This document shows, piece after piece, positions 35,615 through 43,988 of a DNA stretch of 45,049 nucleotides; position 1 is the first letter of the stretch; each line of letters starts with the position of its first letter. The position numbers were made by a program, and so were the translations under genes. A model generated the notes under the pieces. That model worked only from the letters and a program-made list of their open reading frames with translations, ran no database searches and was not told the origin of the DNA. This DNA is from Qipengyuania sp. (lineage in GTDB: Bacteria; Pseudomonadota; Alphaproteobacteria; Sphingomonadales; Sphingomonadaceae), in assembly GCA_019745075.1 (NCBI GenBank), contig JAIETR010000017.1, forward strand, positions 1-45,049, given 5' to 3'.

Positions 35615-35722
35615 GTGACCATCGGCGGTTCCCCTGACCGGAGGGCCCTGGCGGGGAGCGCGCGCCCCTCGCAGCGGGGCCTGCTCTTGTCAAGCATTCC
35701 CGCTTGCCGCAAGCCCGCCCCG

Positions 35723-35878
35723 ATGACCGCCCCAAGCGATCGACCTGGCGACAAGCCGACCCGCGAGGAGCGCCTCGCCGCCAAGCTGCGCGAGAACCTG
35801 CGCCGCCGCAAGGCGCAGGGACGCGCGCTGGGCGAATCGCCATCCGGCGCCCTTCCCAATCCGCGCGAGGGCGGCTAA
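35723..35878 (+). CDS. Small conserved basic protein (51 aa)
   Basis: A 51-residue protein whose core REERLAAKLRENLRRRKAQGRAL is a strongly basic helix conserved in many alphaproteobacterial small proteins; its role is unknown. The ATG at 35723 is the first of the coherent part; the frame is also open far upstream, through the tRNA, which is a shadow. It lies 33 bp before gpmA, so the two may share a transcript. Confidence 0.75.
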   Translation: MTAPSDRPGDKPTREERLAAKLRENLRRRKAQGRALGESPSGALPNPREGG

Positions 35879-35911
35879 CGGCGGGCGCTCCCGACACCGG
35901 ACGGAGCACCG

Positions 35912-36601
35912 ATGCCCAAGCTGATCCTCGTCCGCCACGGCCAGAGCGAATGGAACCTCGCCAACCGCTTCACCGGCTGGTGGGATGTCGAGCTGACCGC
36001 GCGGGGCGTGGCCGAGGCCGAGGCGGCGGGGCGGCTGATGCTCGCCAGGGGCGTGCTCCCGACGGCGGCCTTCACCAGCCTGCAGACCCGCGCGATCAAG
36101 ACGCTGCACCTCGCGCTCGAAGCCTGCGGGCGGCTGTGGATTCCCGAGACCAAGCACTGGCGCCTCAACGAGCGCCACTACGGCGGACTGACCGGGCTCG
36201 ACAAGGACCAGATGCGCGAGAGGCATGGCGCGGAGCAGGTCCATGTCTGGCGCCGCAGCTTCGACGTTCCGCCGCCCGACCTTGCCGCCGGCAGCGAGTT
36301 CGACCTCGCCAGCGACCCGCGTTACGCCGGCATCGCGGTGCCGCGCACCGAGAGCCTCAAGCTCACCATCGAGCGGGTGCTGCCCTATTGGGAGCAGGCG
36401 ATCCTGCCGCGGCTCTCCGCCGGCGAAACGGTGATCGTCTCGGCGCACGGCAACAGCCTGCGCGCCCTGGTGAAGCATCTGTCGAACATCTCCGACGAGG
36501 ACATTACCGGGCTCGAAATCCCGACAGGCGAGCCGATCGTCTACGACTTCGGCGACAATTCGCGGCCGGCGGGCGAGCGCTATTATCTGAAGGATGCCTG
36601 A
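35912..36601 (+). CDS. gpmA: 2,3-bisphosphoglycerate-dependent phosphoglycerate mutase
   Basis: Interconverts 3- and 2-phosphoglycerate in glycolysis. The 229 residues contain the phosphohistidine loop [10 protein letters not shown] (H9), [15 protein letters not shown], and the second catalytic region [31 protein letters not shown] carries the second active-site histidine, and the C-terminal tail is [11 protein letters not shown]. All hallmark residues of the dPGM family are present. Its stop codon is next to the purE start, so the two are likely co-transcribed. Confidence 0.97.
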   Translation: MPKLILVRHGQSEWNLANRFTGWWDVELTARGVAEAEAAGRLMLARGVLPTAAFTSLQTRAIKTLHLALEACGRLWIPETKHWRLNERHYGGLTGLDKDQMRERHGAEQVHVWRRSFDVPPPDLAAGSEFDLASDPRYAGIAVPRTESLKLTIERVLPYWEQAILPRLSAGETVIVSAHGNSLRALVKHLSNISDEDITGLEIPTGEPIVYDFGDNSRPAGERYYLKDA

Positions 36602-36602
36602 C

Positions 36603-37097
36603 ATGAGCGGCGGGGGGAATGCCAGGGTCGCGATCGTGATGGGCAGCCAGTCGGACTGGCCGACGATGCGCCGCGCCGCCGAGATGCTCGACGCGCTGGA
36701 GGTGGCGCATGAGGCGCGGGTGGTATCCGCGCATCGCACCCCGGAACGCATGGTCGCCTTCGCCAAGGGCGCGGCGGACGAAGGCTTCTCGGTCATCGTC
36801 GCCGGCGCGGGCGGCGCGGCGCATCTGCCCGGCATGATCGCCGCGCTGACGCATCTGCCGGTGCTGGGCGTGCCGGTCCAGTCGAAGGCGCTGTCGGGGC
36901 AGGACAGCCTGCTGTCGATCGTGCAGATGCCCGCGGGCATCCCGGTCGGCACGCTGGCGATCGGCGAGGCGGGCGCGACCAATGCCGGGCTGCTCGCCGC
37001 CAGCATCCTCGCCCTGGGCGACGAGGCGCTTGGCGAGCGCCTCAAGGCCTGGCGCGCGCGCCAGACCGAGGCGGTGGCGGAGCGGCCGCGGGACTGA
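36603..37097 (+). CDS. purE: N5-carboxyaminoimidazole ribonucleotide mutase
   Basis: Converts N5-CAIR to CAIR in purine synthesis, acting after PurK. The 164-residue protein has [19 protein letters not shown] at the N-terminus, the SAHRTPERM active-site segment (the histidine that moves the carboxyl group), [14 protein letters not shown], and [29 protein letters not shown] 36603 is preferred to 36594, because AAGGA lies at a proper distance and the latter overlaps gpmA. It is followed by a palindromic repeat and then purK. Confidence 0.97.
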   Translation: MSGGGNARVAIVMGSQSDWPTMRRAAEMLDALEVAHEARVVSAHRTPERMVAFAKGAADEGFSVIVAGAGGAAHLPGMIAALTHLPVLGVPVQSKALSGQDSLLSIVQMPAGIPVGTLAIGEAGATNAGLLAASILALGDEALGERLKAWRARQTEAVAERPRD

Positions 37098-37112
37098 TGC
37101 ACATCGCCCTCG

Positions 37113-37230
37113 CCCGTTCGTGTCGAGCCCTTCGTCTGCCCGCAGGGCGGGCGCTCAGGATAAACTTCGGCCGAAGGTCGAAGTCGAGACACCCCGCGCA
37201 ATGCATCTCGACTTCGCTCGATGCGAACGG
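37113..37230. repeat. Palindromic repeat pair between purE and purK
   Basis: Left arm CCGTTCGTGTCGAGCCCTTC and right arm CTCGACTTCGCTCGATGCGA ending ACGG are inverted. An additional GGTCGAAGTCGAGACACC lies inside. It is transcribed with the purE-purK genes unless it ends transcription. The element family and the outward GTTCG orientation match the other intergenic copies. Confidence 0.82.
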
Positions 37231-37242
37231 AAACGATGCCAC

Positions 37243-38310
37243 ATGCTGAAGCCGGGCGGCACCATCGGCATCCTCGGCGGCGGCCAGCTCGGCCGCATGC
37301 TGGCGATGAGCGCGGCCCAGCTCGGCTACCGCTGCATCGGCTATGCCCCCGAGGGCGACATCGTCGCCGACCAGGTTTCCAACGACTTCTTCGCCAACAA
37401 ATGGGACCACACCGCCGCGCTCGCCGCATTTGCCGCGCAGTGCGATGTCGTGACCTGGGAGTTCGAGAACGTTCCGCTCGGCGCGGTCGACGCGGTTGCG
37501 GGTTCTGGCCCGACCGACCGCCTGTTCCCGCCGCGCCGCGCGCTCGAAGTGGCGCAGGACCGCCTCATCGAGAAGCGCTTCGTCGAGGAGCTGGGCGGCA
37601 GGACCGCGCCCTATCTTCCGGTCGATTCGCGCGCCGACCTCGAAGCCGCGGCGCAGCGCATTGGCACGCCCGGCATCCTCAAAACCCGGCGCGAGGGCTA
37701 TGACGGCAAGGGCCAGTGGCGGATCGCCTCCGAACGCGATCTGGAAGCGCTGCCAGCCATCGCCCAGCCCGCGATCTACGAAGGACTGGTGCGCTTCGAG
37801 GCCGAATTCTCGGTGATCCTGGTGCGCGGCCGCGACGGCGAGGTGCGGTTCTGGGACAGCCCGCGCAACGAGCACAGGGACGGCATCCTCGGCCGCTCGC
37901 TGGTGCCCGCCGGCGAGCGGATCGAGAGCCAGGTCGAGGCCGCGCGCGAGCTGGCGGGCAAGGTCGCCGACAAGCTCGGCTATGTCGGTGTGCTGACGCT
38001 CGAGTTCTTCGCGACGAGCGACGGCCCGGTGGTCAACGAAATGGCCCCCCGGGTCCACAATTCGGGCCACTGGACCATCGAGGGCGCGGCGACGAGCCAG
38101 TTCGAGAACCACATCCGCGCCGTCGCCGGCCTGCCGCTGGGCGACACGCGCACGGTGGCGCGCGCGGTCGAGATGACCAATCTGATCGGCGGGGACGTGG
38201 CGCAGGTGCTGGGTCTTCTCGGCGAGCCGGACACGCACCTCCATCTCTACGGCAAGAAGCAGGCGCGCGCGGGGCGCAAGATGGGTCATGTGACCCGGCT
38301 GACACGCTGA
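37243..38310 (+). CDS. purK: N5-carboxyaminoimidazole ribonucleotide synthase
   Basis: ATP-grasp enzyme that makes N5-CAIR from AIR, bicarbonate and ATP. The 355 residues begin MLKPGGTIGILGGGQLGRML, the typical PurK start, and include DVVTWEFENVP, KTRREGYDGKGQW (the ATP-grasp lid), EFSVILVRGRDG and APRVHNSGHWTIEGA. The start is the ATG at 37243; longer frames through the repeat are not used. Its TGA overlaps the ATG of folA (ATGA), implying translational coupling. Confidence 0.97.
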   Translation: MLKPGGTIGILGGGQLGRMLAMSAAQLGYRCIGYAPEGDIVADQVSNDFFANKWDHTAALAAFAAQCDVVTWEFENVPLGAVDAVAGSGPTDRLFPPRRALEVAQDRLIEKRFVEELGGRTAPYLPVDSRADLEAAAQRIGTPGILKTRREGYDGKGQWRIASERDLEALPAIAQPAIYEGLVRFEAEFSVILVRGRDGEVRFWDSPRNEHRDGILGRSLVPAGERIESQVEAARELAGKVADKLGYVGVLTLEFFATSDGPVVNEMAPRVHNSGHWTIEGAATSQFENHIRAVAGLPLGDTRTVARAVEMTNLIGGDVAQVLGLLGEPDTHLHLYGKKQARAGRKMGHVTRLTR

Positions 38311-38786
38311 TGGCGCTGACCGCGATCTACGCCCGCGCCGCCAACGGCGTGATCGGCAAGGACGGCGCGCTCCCGTGGCATATCCCGGCGGACCTCAGGC
38401 GCTTCAAGGCGCTCACGCTCGGCAAGCCGATGATCATGGGCCGCAGGACCTTCGACAGCTTCGGCAAGCCCCTGCCGGGACGGCGGCATATCGTGTTGAC
38501 CCGCGACAAGCAGTGGCGGGCAGAGGGAGCGGAGGTGGCGCACGCCCCGGACGAGGCGCTGGCGCTGGCCGGCGCGGACGCCTCGCTGGTGGGCGGCGCC
38601 GAAATCTACCGGCTGCTGCTGCCGCGCTGCGACCGGATCGAGCTGACCGAGGTTCACGCCGAGTTCTCCGGCGACACGGTCATGGCGCCGCTCGGCCCCG
38701 AGTGGCGCGAGGTCGCGCGCGAGGAGCATCCGGCCGCGGGGGGCCGCCCCGGCTTCGCCTTCGTGACGCTGGAACGCGCCCCATGA
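38310..38786 (+). CDS. folA: Dihydrofolate reductase
   Basis: Reduces dihydrofolate to tetrahydrofolate with NADPH. The 158-residue protein contains the N-terminal IYARAANGVIGKDGALPWHIPADLRRF with the catalytic-region acid in PADLRRF, then GKPMIMGRRTFDSFGKPLPGR, the NADPH-binding segment HIVLTRD, and the late VGGAEIYRLLLP. It starts at the last base of the purK stop and overlaps the next gene by ATGA. It is thus the middle gene of a tightly packed purK-folA-ribF run. Confidence 0.96.
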   Translation: MALTAIYARAANGVIGKDGALPWHIPADLRRFKALTLGKPMIMGRRTFDSFGKPLPGRRHIVLTRDKQWRAEGAEVAHAPDEALALAGADASLVGGAEIYRLLLPRCDRIELTEVHAEFSGDTVMAPLGPEWREVAREEHPAAGGRPGFAFVTLERAP

Positions 38787-39721
38787 GGTGGCTCGACCAC
38801 CGCGAGCCGATGCCCGTCTCGCTGCGCGGCGCGGTGATCGCGCTGGGCAATTTCGACGGTTTCCACCTCGGCCACCAGGCGGTCGCGCGCGAGGCGATCG
38901 AGTGGGCCCGCGCCGAAGGGCGGCCGAGCGTGATCGCCACCTTCGATCCGCATCCGGTGCGCTTCTTCAAGCCTGGCCTGCCGCCGTTCCGGCTGACCAC
39001 GCTCGAACAGCGTCAGGAGCACTATCTGAACGCCGGGGCGACCGCGATGCTGGTGTTCCACTTCGACGGCGAGCTCGCCGGGACCAGCGCCGGGGATTTC
39101 GTGAAGGTGCTGCTCGCCGAGCATTTGGGCGTCGCGGGGGTGGTGACGGGGGAGGACTTCACCTTCGGCAGGGGCCGCGTCGGCAACCGCGCCTTGTTGG
39201 AAGCCCTCGGCCGCGAAGCCGGGATCGAAACACGCACCGTCGCGCCCGTGCTCGACAAGGGCGAACCCGTCAGCTCCAGCCGCATCCGCGACGCGCTGCG
39301 GGCGGGCGATCCGCGAGAGGCGGCGCGCCTCCTCACCCGCCCCTTCGCGATCCGCGGCGTGGTCGAGCACGGCGACAAGCGCGGCCGCGCGATCGGCTAT
39401 CCCACGGCCAATCTCGCGATCGAGAACTATCTGCGTCCGCGCTACGGCATCTACGCCGTCACCGGCCGCGTGCTCGCCAGCGGTGAGGAGCTGCGCGGCG
39501 CCGCCAATCTCGGCACCCGCCCGCAGTTCGATCCCCCCAAGGAGCTGCTCGAGCCGCATTTCTTCGGTTTCGACGGCGATCTCTACGGCCAGGAGATCGA
39601 GGTCGCCTTCCACCATTTCCTCCGCCCGGAGGGCAAGTTCGACGGGCTCGAGGCGCTGGTTGCCCAGATGGACAAGGATTGCGCCGAAGCGCGACGGCTT
39701 CTAGGGCCACCGCCTGCCTGA
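38783..39721 (+). CDS. ribF: Bifunctional riboflavin kinase/FAD synthetase
   Basis: Makes FMN and FAD from riboflavin. The 312-residue protein has the FAD synthetase nucleotidyl-transferase domain first (ALGNFDGFHLGHQAV, near residues 21-35) with TFDPHPVRFF and the GEDFTFGRGRVGN loop. The C-terminal flavokinase domain has IGYPTANLAIENYLRPRYGIYAV. Its ATG overlaps the folA stop. It is followed by a palindromic repeat and ileS on the same strand; ribF just before ileS-lspA is a common bacterial order. Confidence 0.97.
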   Translation: MRWLDHREPMPVSLRGAVIALGNFDGFHLGHQAVAREAIEWARAEGRPSVIATFDPHPVRFFKPGLPPFRLTTLEQRQEHYLNAGATAMLVFHFDGELAGTSAGDFVKVLLAEHLGVAGVVTGEDFTFGRGRVGNRALLEALGREAGIETRTVAPVLDKGEPVSSSRIRDALRAGDPREAARLLTRPFAIRGVVEHGDKRGRAIGYPTANLAIENYLRPRYGIYAVTGRVLASGEELRGAANLGTRPQFDPPKELLEPHFFGFDGDLYGQEIEVAFHHFLRPEGKFDGLEALVAQMDKDCAEARRLLGPPPA

Positions 39722-39728
39722 AACCTGC

Positions 39729-39817
39729 CCGTTCGTCTCGAGCGGAGGTTCGAGCGCAGCCGAGAACCGCAGTCGAGAGACCCGCGCGCGTGTCTCGACT
39801 TCGCTCGACACGAACGG
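39729..39817. repeat. Palindromic repeat pair between ribF and ileS
   Basis: Left arm CCCGTTCGTCTCGAGCGGAG and right arm GTGTCTCGACTTCGCTCGAC ending ACGAACGG are inverted, with outward GTTCG ends. It lies 16 bp before the ileS start. Confidence 0.85.
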
Positions 39818-39832
39818 ATAGATTTGCGCCCG

Positions 39833-42800
39833 ATGGCTGAACGCGATTACCGAGACACCGTCTTCCTGCCGAAGACCGATTTTCCCATGAAGGCCGGGCT
39901 CCCGCAGAACGAGCCGGTGATCGCCGCGCGCTGGGCCGAGGAGAAGCTCTACGAGCAACTCCGCGAGGCGCGCCGGGGCCGCGAGAAGTTCATCTTCCAC
40001 GACGGCCCGCCCTACGCCAATGGCGACATGCACATCGGCCACGCGCTCAACCACACGCTCAAGGACATGGTCTGCCGGACGCACAACGCGATTGGGTGCG
40101 ACGCGCCCTATGTGCCCGGCTGGGACTGCCACGGCCTGCCGATCGAGTGGAAGGTCGAGGAGCAGTACCGCAAGGCGAAGAAGTCGAAGAACGACGTCCC
40201 GCCGAAGGAATTCCGCGCCGAATGCCGCGCCTATGCCGCGCACTGGGTGGGCGTGCAGCGCGAGCAATTGAAGCGCCTCGGCGTGCTGGCCGACTGGGAC
40301 AATCCCTACCTAACCATGGACTTCCAGGCCGAGGCCACCATCGTCGCCGAGCTGATGAAGTTCGCCGAAGCCGGCAACCTCTACCGCGGCTCCAAGCCGG
40401 TGATGTGGAGCCCGATCGAGGAAACCGCCCTCGCCGAGGCAGAGGTGGAATACGAGTACATCACCTCGACCCAGATCGACGTGGCGTTCGAGATCGTCGA
40501 GAGCCCGATCCCCGAGCTGGTCGGCGCGCATGCGGTGGTGTGGACCACCACACCGTGGACGATCCCGGTCAACCAGGCGATCGCCTATGGGCCGGAGGTT
40601 GAGTATGTCGCGCTCAAAGCAACGACAGTGCACCTACGCGACGGTCCGAGCCGGAATCTCGATCACACTTTTCTGATTGCCAGTGCCCTGTTTGACCAGT
40701 TCATGTCCCGACAACGGGATTATGCCCAGCGCGATGAGAACTCGGACGCGATAAGCGCGGCCAAGGAAGTCTGGCGCGGAAAAGGCTCCGACCTCGCCGG
40801 CACCCTCGCCCGCCACCCCATCTACAACATCCTCAAATCCCGTCACCCCGGCCCCCGAGCCGGGGTCCCGCTTTCTTCGAGCGCGGCGCTGGAAGGGAGC
40901 GGGACCCCGGATCAAGTCCGGGGTGACGATGAGAGAGAGGATGCGGCTCGGGAGCGGGCGCTGGAGTTCTACGCCAAGCCGCGCCCCTTCCTGCCGGGCG
41001 AGTTCGTCACCACCGACAGCGGCACCGGGCTCGTCCACATGTCGCCCGACCATGGCGAGGACGATTTCGAGCTTTGCCGCGCTAACGGGCTAGAGCCCGC
41101 CTTCGCGGTGATGGCCGACGGGCGATATCGCGACGACTGGCCGTGGCTGGGCGGGGCGGACGAGCGGCGGCGCAGCGTCATCAACCCCGGCTTCAACGCC
41201 CCCGACGGGCCGATCTGTTCGGATTTGCGCGAGGCCGGCGCGTTGCTCGCCGCCAGCGCGGACTACAAGCACAGCTATCCGCATTCGTGGCGCAGCAAGG
41301 CCAAGGTCATCTATCGCTGCACCCCGCAGTGGTTCGTGCCGATGGACCGGGATTTGGGTCAGGGTGTCTCGACTTCGCTCGACACGAACGGGATCGGGGA
41401 GGGAGAAGAACCCCAGCCGTTCGCATCGAGCGAAGTCGAGATGCCGCGTGGGACTTTGCGGGAGATCGCCCTCGCCGCAATCGCCGCCACCCGCTTCGTG
41501 CCCGAGAAGGGCCGCAACCGGCTCGCCAGCATGGTCGAGGGGCGACCGGACTGGGTGCTCAGCCGCCAGCGCGCCTGGGGCGTGCCGATCACGCTGTTCG
41601 TGAAGCGCGGGACCGGCGATTATCTCCAGGACCCGGCTGTCAACGCGCGGGTGGTCGCGGCCGTGCGCGAACAGGGCGTCGACGCCTGGGACGAGAGCCG
41701 CAAATCCGAGTTCCTCGGGCCCGACTACAACCCCGACGCCTACGATATGGTCACCGACATCCTCGACGTTTGGTTCGACTCCGGATCGACCCACGCCTTC
41801 GTGCTCGAAAGCGGGCGCTGGCCCGATCTGCGCTGGCCCGCCGATCTCTATCTCGAAGGCTCGGACCAGCACCGCGGCTGGTTCCAGTCCTCGCTGCTCG
41901 AAAGCTGCGCCACCCGCGGCCGCGCGCCGTTCGACACGCTGCTGACGCACGGCTTCACCATGGCCGCCGACGGGCGCAAGATGTCGAAATCGCTCGGCAA
42001 CACCGTCGATCCGCTCAAGGTGATGGAGACCTATGGCGCGGACATCGTCCGGCTGTGGGCGCTCAGCGTCGATTTCACCGAGGATCACCGCATCGGCGAG
42101 GAAATCCTCAAGGGCGTCGCCGACCAGTACCGGAAATTGCGCAACACCTTCCGCTATTTGCTCGGCGCGCTCGACGGGTTCGATGGCGCGCGCGAGGGGA
42201 TGGCGCCGGCGGACATGCCGGCCCTCGAGCGCTATATGCTCCTGCTGCTCGAGCGTCTGGAAACCACGCTGAGGGAGGCCGTCCATGGCTTCGATTTCAA
42301 CGCCTATACCCGCGCGCTGATCGACTTCTGCAACGACGATCTCAGCGCGTTCTTCTTCGATATCCGCAAGGACCGGCTCTATTGCGACGCGCCGGACAGC
42401 CCCGAGCGGCGCGCCTATCGCGCGACGCTGGATATCCTGTTCCACGCGCTCGTGCGTTACGCCGCACCTGTCCTCGTGTTCACCGCCGAAGAGGTCTGGG
42501 GAAGCCGGTTTCCCGATGGCGGCAGCGTTCATCTGCTGGAATGGCCGAATATCGAGATCGCGGCCGATGGCCGGGCGGACACCCGCGCCTGGGAGCAATT
42601 GCGAAGCCTGCGCGAAACGGTGACCGAAGCGATCGAACCGCTTCGCCGCGACAAGGTGGTGCGCTCGAGCCTCGAAGCCAGCGTCACGGTGCGCGCCGAG
42701 GCGGTGCCCGAGGGCTTTTCCGACGCCGATCTCGCCGAACTGTTCATCACCGCGTCAGTCACGCGTGGCGATAGCGCCGAGGTGACCGTGACCCCCACCG

Positions 42801-42910
42801 CCGACCACAAATGCGGCCGCTGCTGGCGCCTGCTGCCGGAGGTTTCGGAGGACGGCGCGCTGTGCCGCCGCTGCGACGATGTGGTCGCGCGAATGGACGC
42901 GGTGGCATGA
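39833..42910 (+). CDS. ileS: Isoleucyl-tRNA synthetase with two repeat-derived inserts
   Basis: Class I synthetase charging tRNA-Ile. The 1025 residues exceed the usual 930-970. Features: HIGH at 67-70, GWDCHGLPIEWK after it, the CP1 editing domain (VVWTTTPWTIPVN), LSRQRAWGVP, the KMSKS loop at 716-720 and a C-terminal zinc motif (CGRC and CRRC). Two in-frame palindromic elements account for most of the extra length: residues about 337-366 and 511-537. They are separated from catalytic motifs, so function is probably kept. Codon use is less GC-biased at 40613-40790. The ATG at 39833 is chosen; a TTG nine bases earlier is unlikely. It overlaps lspA by ATGA. Confidence 0.97.
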   Translation: MAERDYRDTVFLPKTDFPMKAGLPQNEPVIAARWAEEKLYEQLREARRGREKFIFHDGPPYANGDMHIGHALNHTLKDMVCRTHNAIGCDAPYVPGWDCHGLPIEWKVEEQYRKAKKSKNDVPPKEFRAECRAYAAHWVGVQREQLKRLGVLADWDNPYLTMDFQAEATIVAELMKFAEAGNLYRGSKPVMWSPIEETALAEAEVEYEYITSTQIDVAFEIVESPIPELVGAHAVVWTTTPWTIPVNQAIAYGPEVEYVALKATTVHLRDGPSRNLDHTFLIASALFDQFMSRQRDYAQRDENSDAISAAKEVWRGKGSDLAGTLARHPIYNILKSRHPGPRAGVPLSSSAALEGSGTPDQVRGDDEREDAARERALEFYAKPRPFLPGEFVTTDSGTGLVHMSPDHGEDDFELCRANGLEPAFAVMADGRYRDDWPWLGGADERRRSVINPGFNAPDGPICSDLREAGALLAASADYKHSYPHSWRSKAKVIYRCTPQWFVPMDRDLGQGVSTSLDTNGIGEGEEPQPFASSEVEMPRGTLREIALAAIAATRFVPEKGRNRLASMVEGRPDWVLSRQRAWGVPITLFVKRGTGDYLQDPAVNARVVAAVREQGVDAWDESRKSEFLGPDYNPDAYDMVTDILDVWFDSGSTHAFVLESGRWPDLRWPADLYLEGSDQHRGWFQSSLLESCATRGRAPFDTLLTHGFTMAADGRKMSKSLGNTVDPLKVMETYGADIVRLWALSVDFTEDHRIGEEILKGVADQYRKLRNTFRYLLGALDGFDGAREGMAPADMPALERYMLLLLERLETTLREAVHGFDFNAYTRALIDFCNDDLSAFFFDIRKDRLYCDAPDSPERRAYRATLDILFHALVRYAAPVLVFTAEEVWGSRFPDGGSVHLLEWPNIEIAADGRADTRAWEQLRSLRETVTEAIEPLRRDKVVRSSLEASVTVRAEAVPEGFSDADLAELFITASVTRGDSAEVTVTPTADHKCGRCWRLLPEVSEDGALCRRCDDVVARMDAVA
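40841..40928. repeat. Palindromic element (CCGGGGTCCCGC type) in frame in ileS
   Basis: CGTCACCCCGGCCCCCGAGC continuing CGGGGTCCCGC is inverted with GCGGGACCCCGGATCAAGTC continuing CGGGGTGACG, around a short centre. This is a different family from the GTTCG repeats; a remnant is at 32612-32631. Its translation (HPGPRAGVPLSSS to TPDQVRGDD) is not typical of IleRS. Confidence 0.88.
41364..41443. repeat. Palindromic element (GTTCG type) in frame in ileS
   Basis: GTGTCTCGACTTCGCTCGAC continuing ACGAACGGG (41364-41392) is followed, after 24 bp, by CCGTTCGCATCGAGCGAAGT continuing CGAGATG (41417-41443). The GTTCG ends face inward, as in thiC. It translates as VSTSLDTNG and FASSEVEM, inserted between FVPMDRD and TLREIALAAI. 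Confidence 0.88.
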
Positions 42911-43434
42911 GCCCTCGCTGGATCGGCGCCGGGATCGCCTTCGCCCTGTTCGGCCTCGACCAGCTCGCCAAGTGGTGGGTGACCGGCCCGCTCGGCATCG
43001 ACCGGATCGGCGACGTCATGGAGATCGCGCCGATCTTCGCGTTGCGTTTCACGCAGAACTTCGGCGTCTCGATGGGCATGCTCCAGGCGAGCAGCGACAC
43101 CATGCGCTGGGCGCTGGTGGCGCTGACGGGGCTGATCGCGCTGGTCGTGACCGTGTGGATGATGCGCGAGCACAAGCTCGGCGAGATCGTGCCGCTCGCC
43201 CTGATCCTGGGCGGCGCGCTCGGCAACATCCGCGACCGCGTCCAGCTCGGCTATGTGGTCGACTATGCCGACCTGCACTTCGGCGACTTCCGGCCCTTCT
43301 TCATCTTCAACCTGGCCGACGCCGCGATCTCGATCGGTGTCGCCATAATGCTTGCGCGCGCCCTGCTGGTGCGCGACAAGCCCGACCGACCAAAGGACGG
43401 GGCCCCCGGTGGTTCCGCGGAGACGACACCATGA
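42907..43434 (+). CDS. lspA: Lipoprotein signal peptidase
   Basis: Inner-membrane aspartic protease that cleaves prolipoprotein signal peptides. The 175-residue protein has four hydrophobic segments. Both catalytic aspartates are seen: GNIRDRVQLGYVVDYAD (NxxDR) and FNLADAAISIGV. DQLAKWWV at the end of the first segment is typical, as is the RFTQNFGVSMGM loop. Its start overlaps the ileS stop and its stop overlaps the next start, making a coupled ileS-lspA-lipoprotein run. The C-terminal tail is hydrophilic and proline-rich. Confidence 0.97.
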   Translation: MSPRWIGAGIAFALFGLDQLAKWWVTGPLGIDRIGDVMEIAPIFALRFTQNFGVSMGMLQASSDTMRWALVALTGLIALVVTVWMMREHKLGEIVPLALILGGALGNIRDRVQLGYVVDYADLHFGDFRPFFIFNLADAAISIGVAIMLARALLVRDKPDRPKDGAPGGSAETTP

Positions 43435-43844
43435 CCAAGACGATAACCCTCGCTCTCGCCGGCGCGGCGCTGCTGCTGACCAGCGGCTGCGCCAGCGGCG
43501 GGCTGTTCAATCGCGACCGGCCCGACGAATTCGCCGTCCAGCGCCAGGCGCCGCTGGTGGTTCCGCCCGATTTCAACCTCGTGCCCCCCGCCCCCGGCGC
43601 GCCGCGCCCGGCCGAGGGCACCGCCGCGCAGCAGGCGATGGAAGCGCTGTTCGGCGGCCCGGCGGCGCGCAGCGGCGTCGAAACCAGCGCGCTCGACCGT
43701 GCCGGACGCGCCGAGCCGGGGATCCGCTCGGCGGTCGGCGACGCCGCCACCAACACCGTCGCCAAGGGCACGGTGACGCGCGACATCGTGGCCGCCCCCG
43801 AAGGCGCGGGCGGCGCGGCGCAGGCGGTTATTCCTTCGGCATAA
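43431..43844 (+). CDS. DUF3035 family lipoprotein
   Basis: A 137-residue predicted outer-membrane lipoprotein. The signal is MTKTITLALAGAALLLTSGC with lipobox TSGC; the cysteine is residue 20. The mature part starts with the DUF3035 motif NRDRPDEFAVQRQAPLVVPP and then DFNLVPPAPGAPRP, followed by a helical/disordered tail. Relatives are often called beta-barrel assembly complex subunit BamF in alphaproteobacteria. It is coupled to lspA, the enzyme that processes it. It is probably the last gene of the run; hairpins follow. Confidence 0.9.
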   Translation: MTKTITLALAGAALLLTSGCASGGLFNRDRPDEFAVQRQAPLVVPPDFNLVPPAPGAPRPAEGTAAQQAMEALFGGPAARSGVETSALDRAGRAEPGIRSAVGDAATNTVAKGTVTRDIVAAPEGAGGAAQAVIPSA

Positions 43845-43860
43845 CCGTCTCTTGTTTTCC

Positions 43861-43980
43861 GCACGGCCTCCGGCGTGCGAAATCCTCGCGCCTACGGCGC
43901 GTAGTTTATCCAGAGCGGCTGCTGCAAGCAGCCGGCCGAAGGGGGCGCGCGTTCGCGCTTGCGGGCTGCGTCGCAGCCCG
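43861..43980. repeat. Cluster of five short hairpins
   Basis: Five GC-rich hairpins stand in a row: CGCACGGCCTCCGGCGTGCG (43861), CGCGCCTACGGCGCG (43888), GGCTGCTGCAAGCAGCC (43918), GCGCGCGTTCGCGC (43946) and GGGCTGCGTCGCAGCCC (43964). The loops are 3-5 bases. They lie between the convergent DUF3035 and SET-domain genes and could serve as bidirectional termination, or be a mosaic of short palindromic repeats. Confidence 0.75.
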
Positions 43981-43988
43981 AGGTCCCC

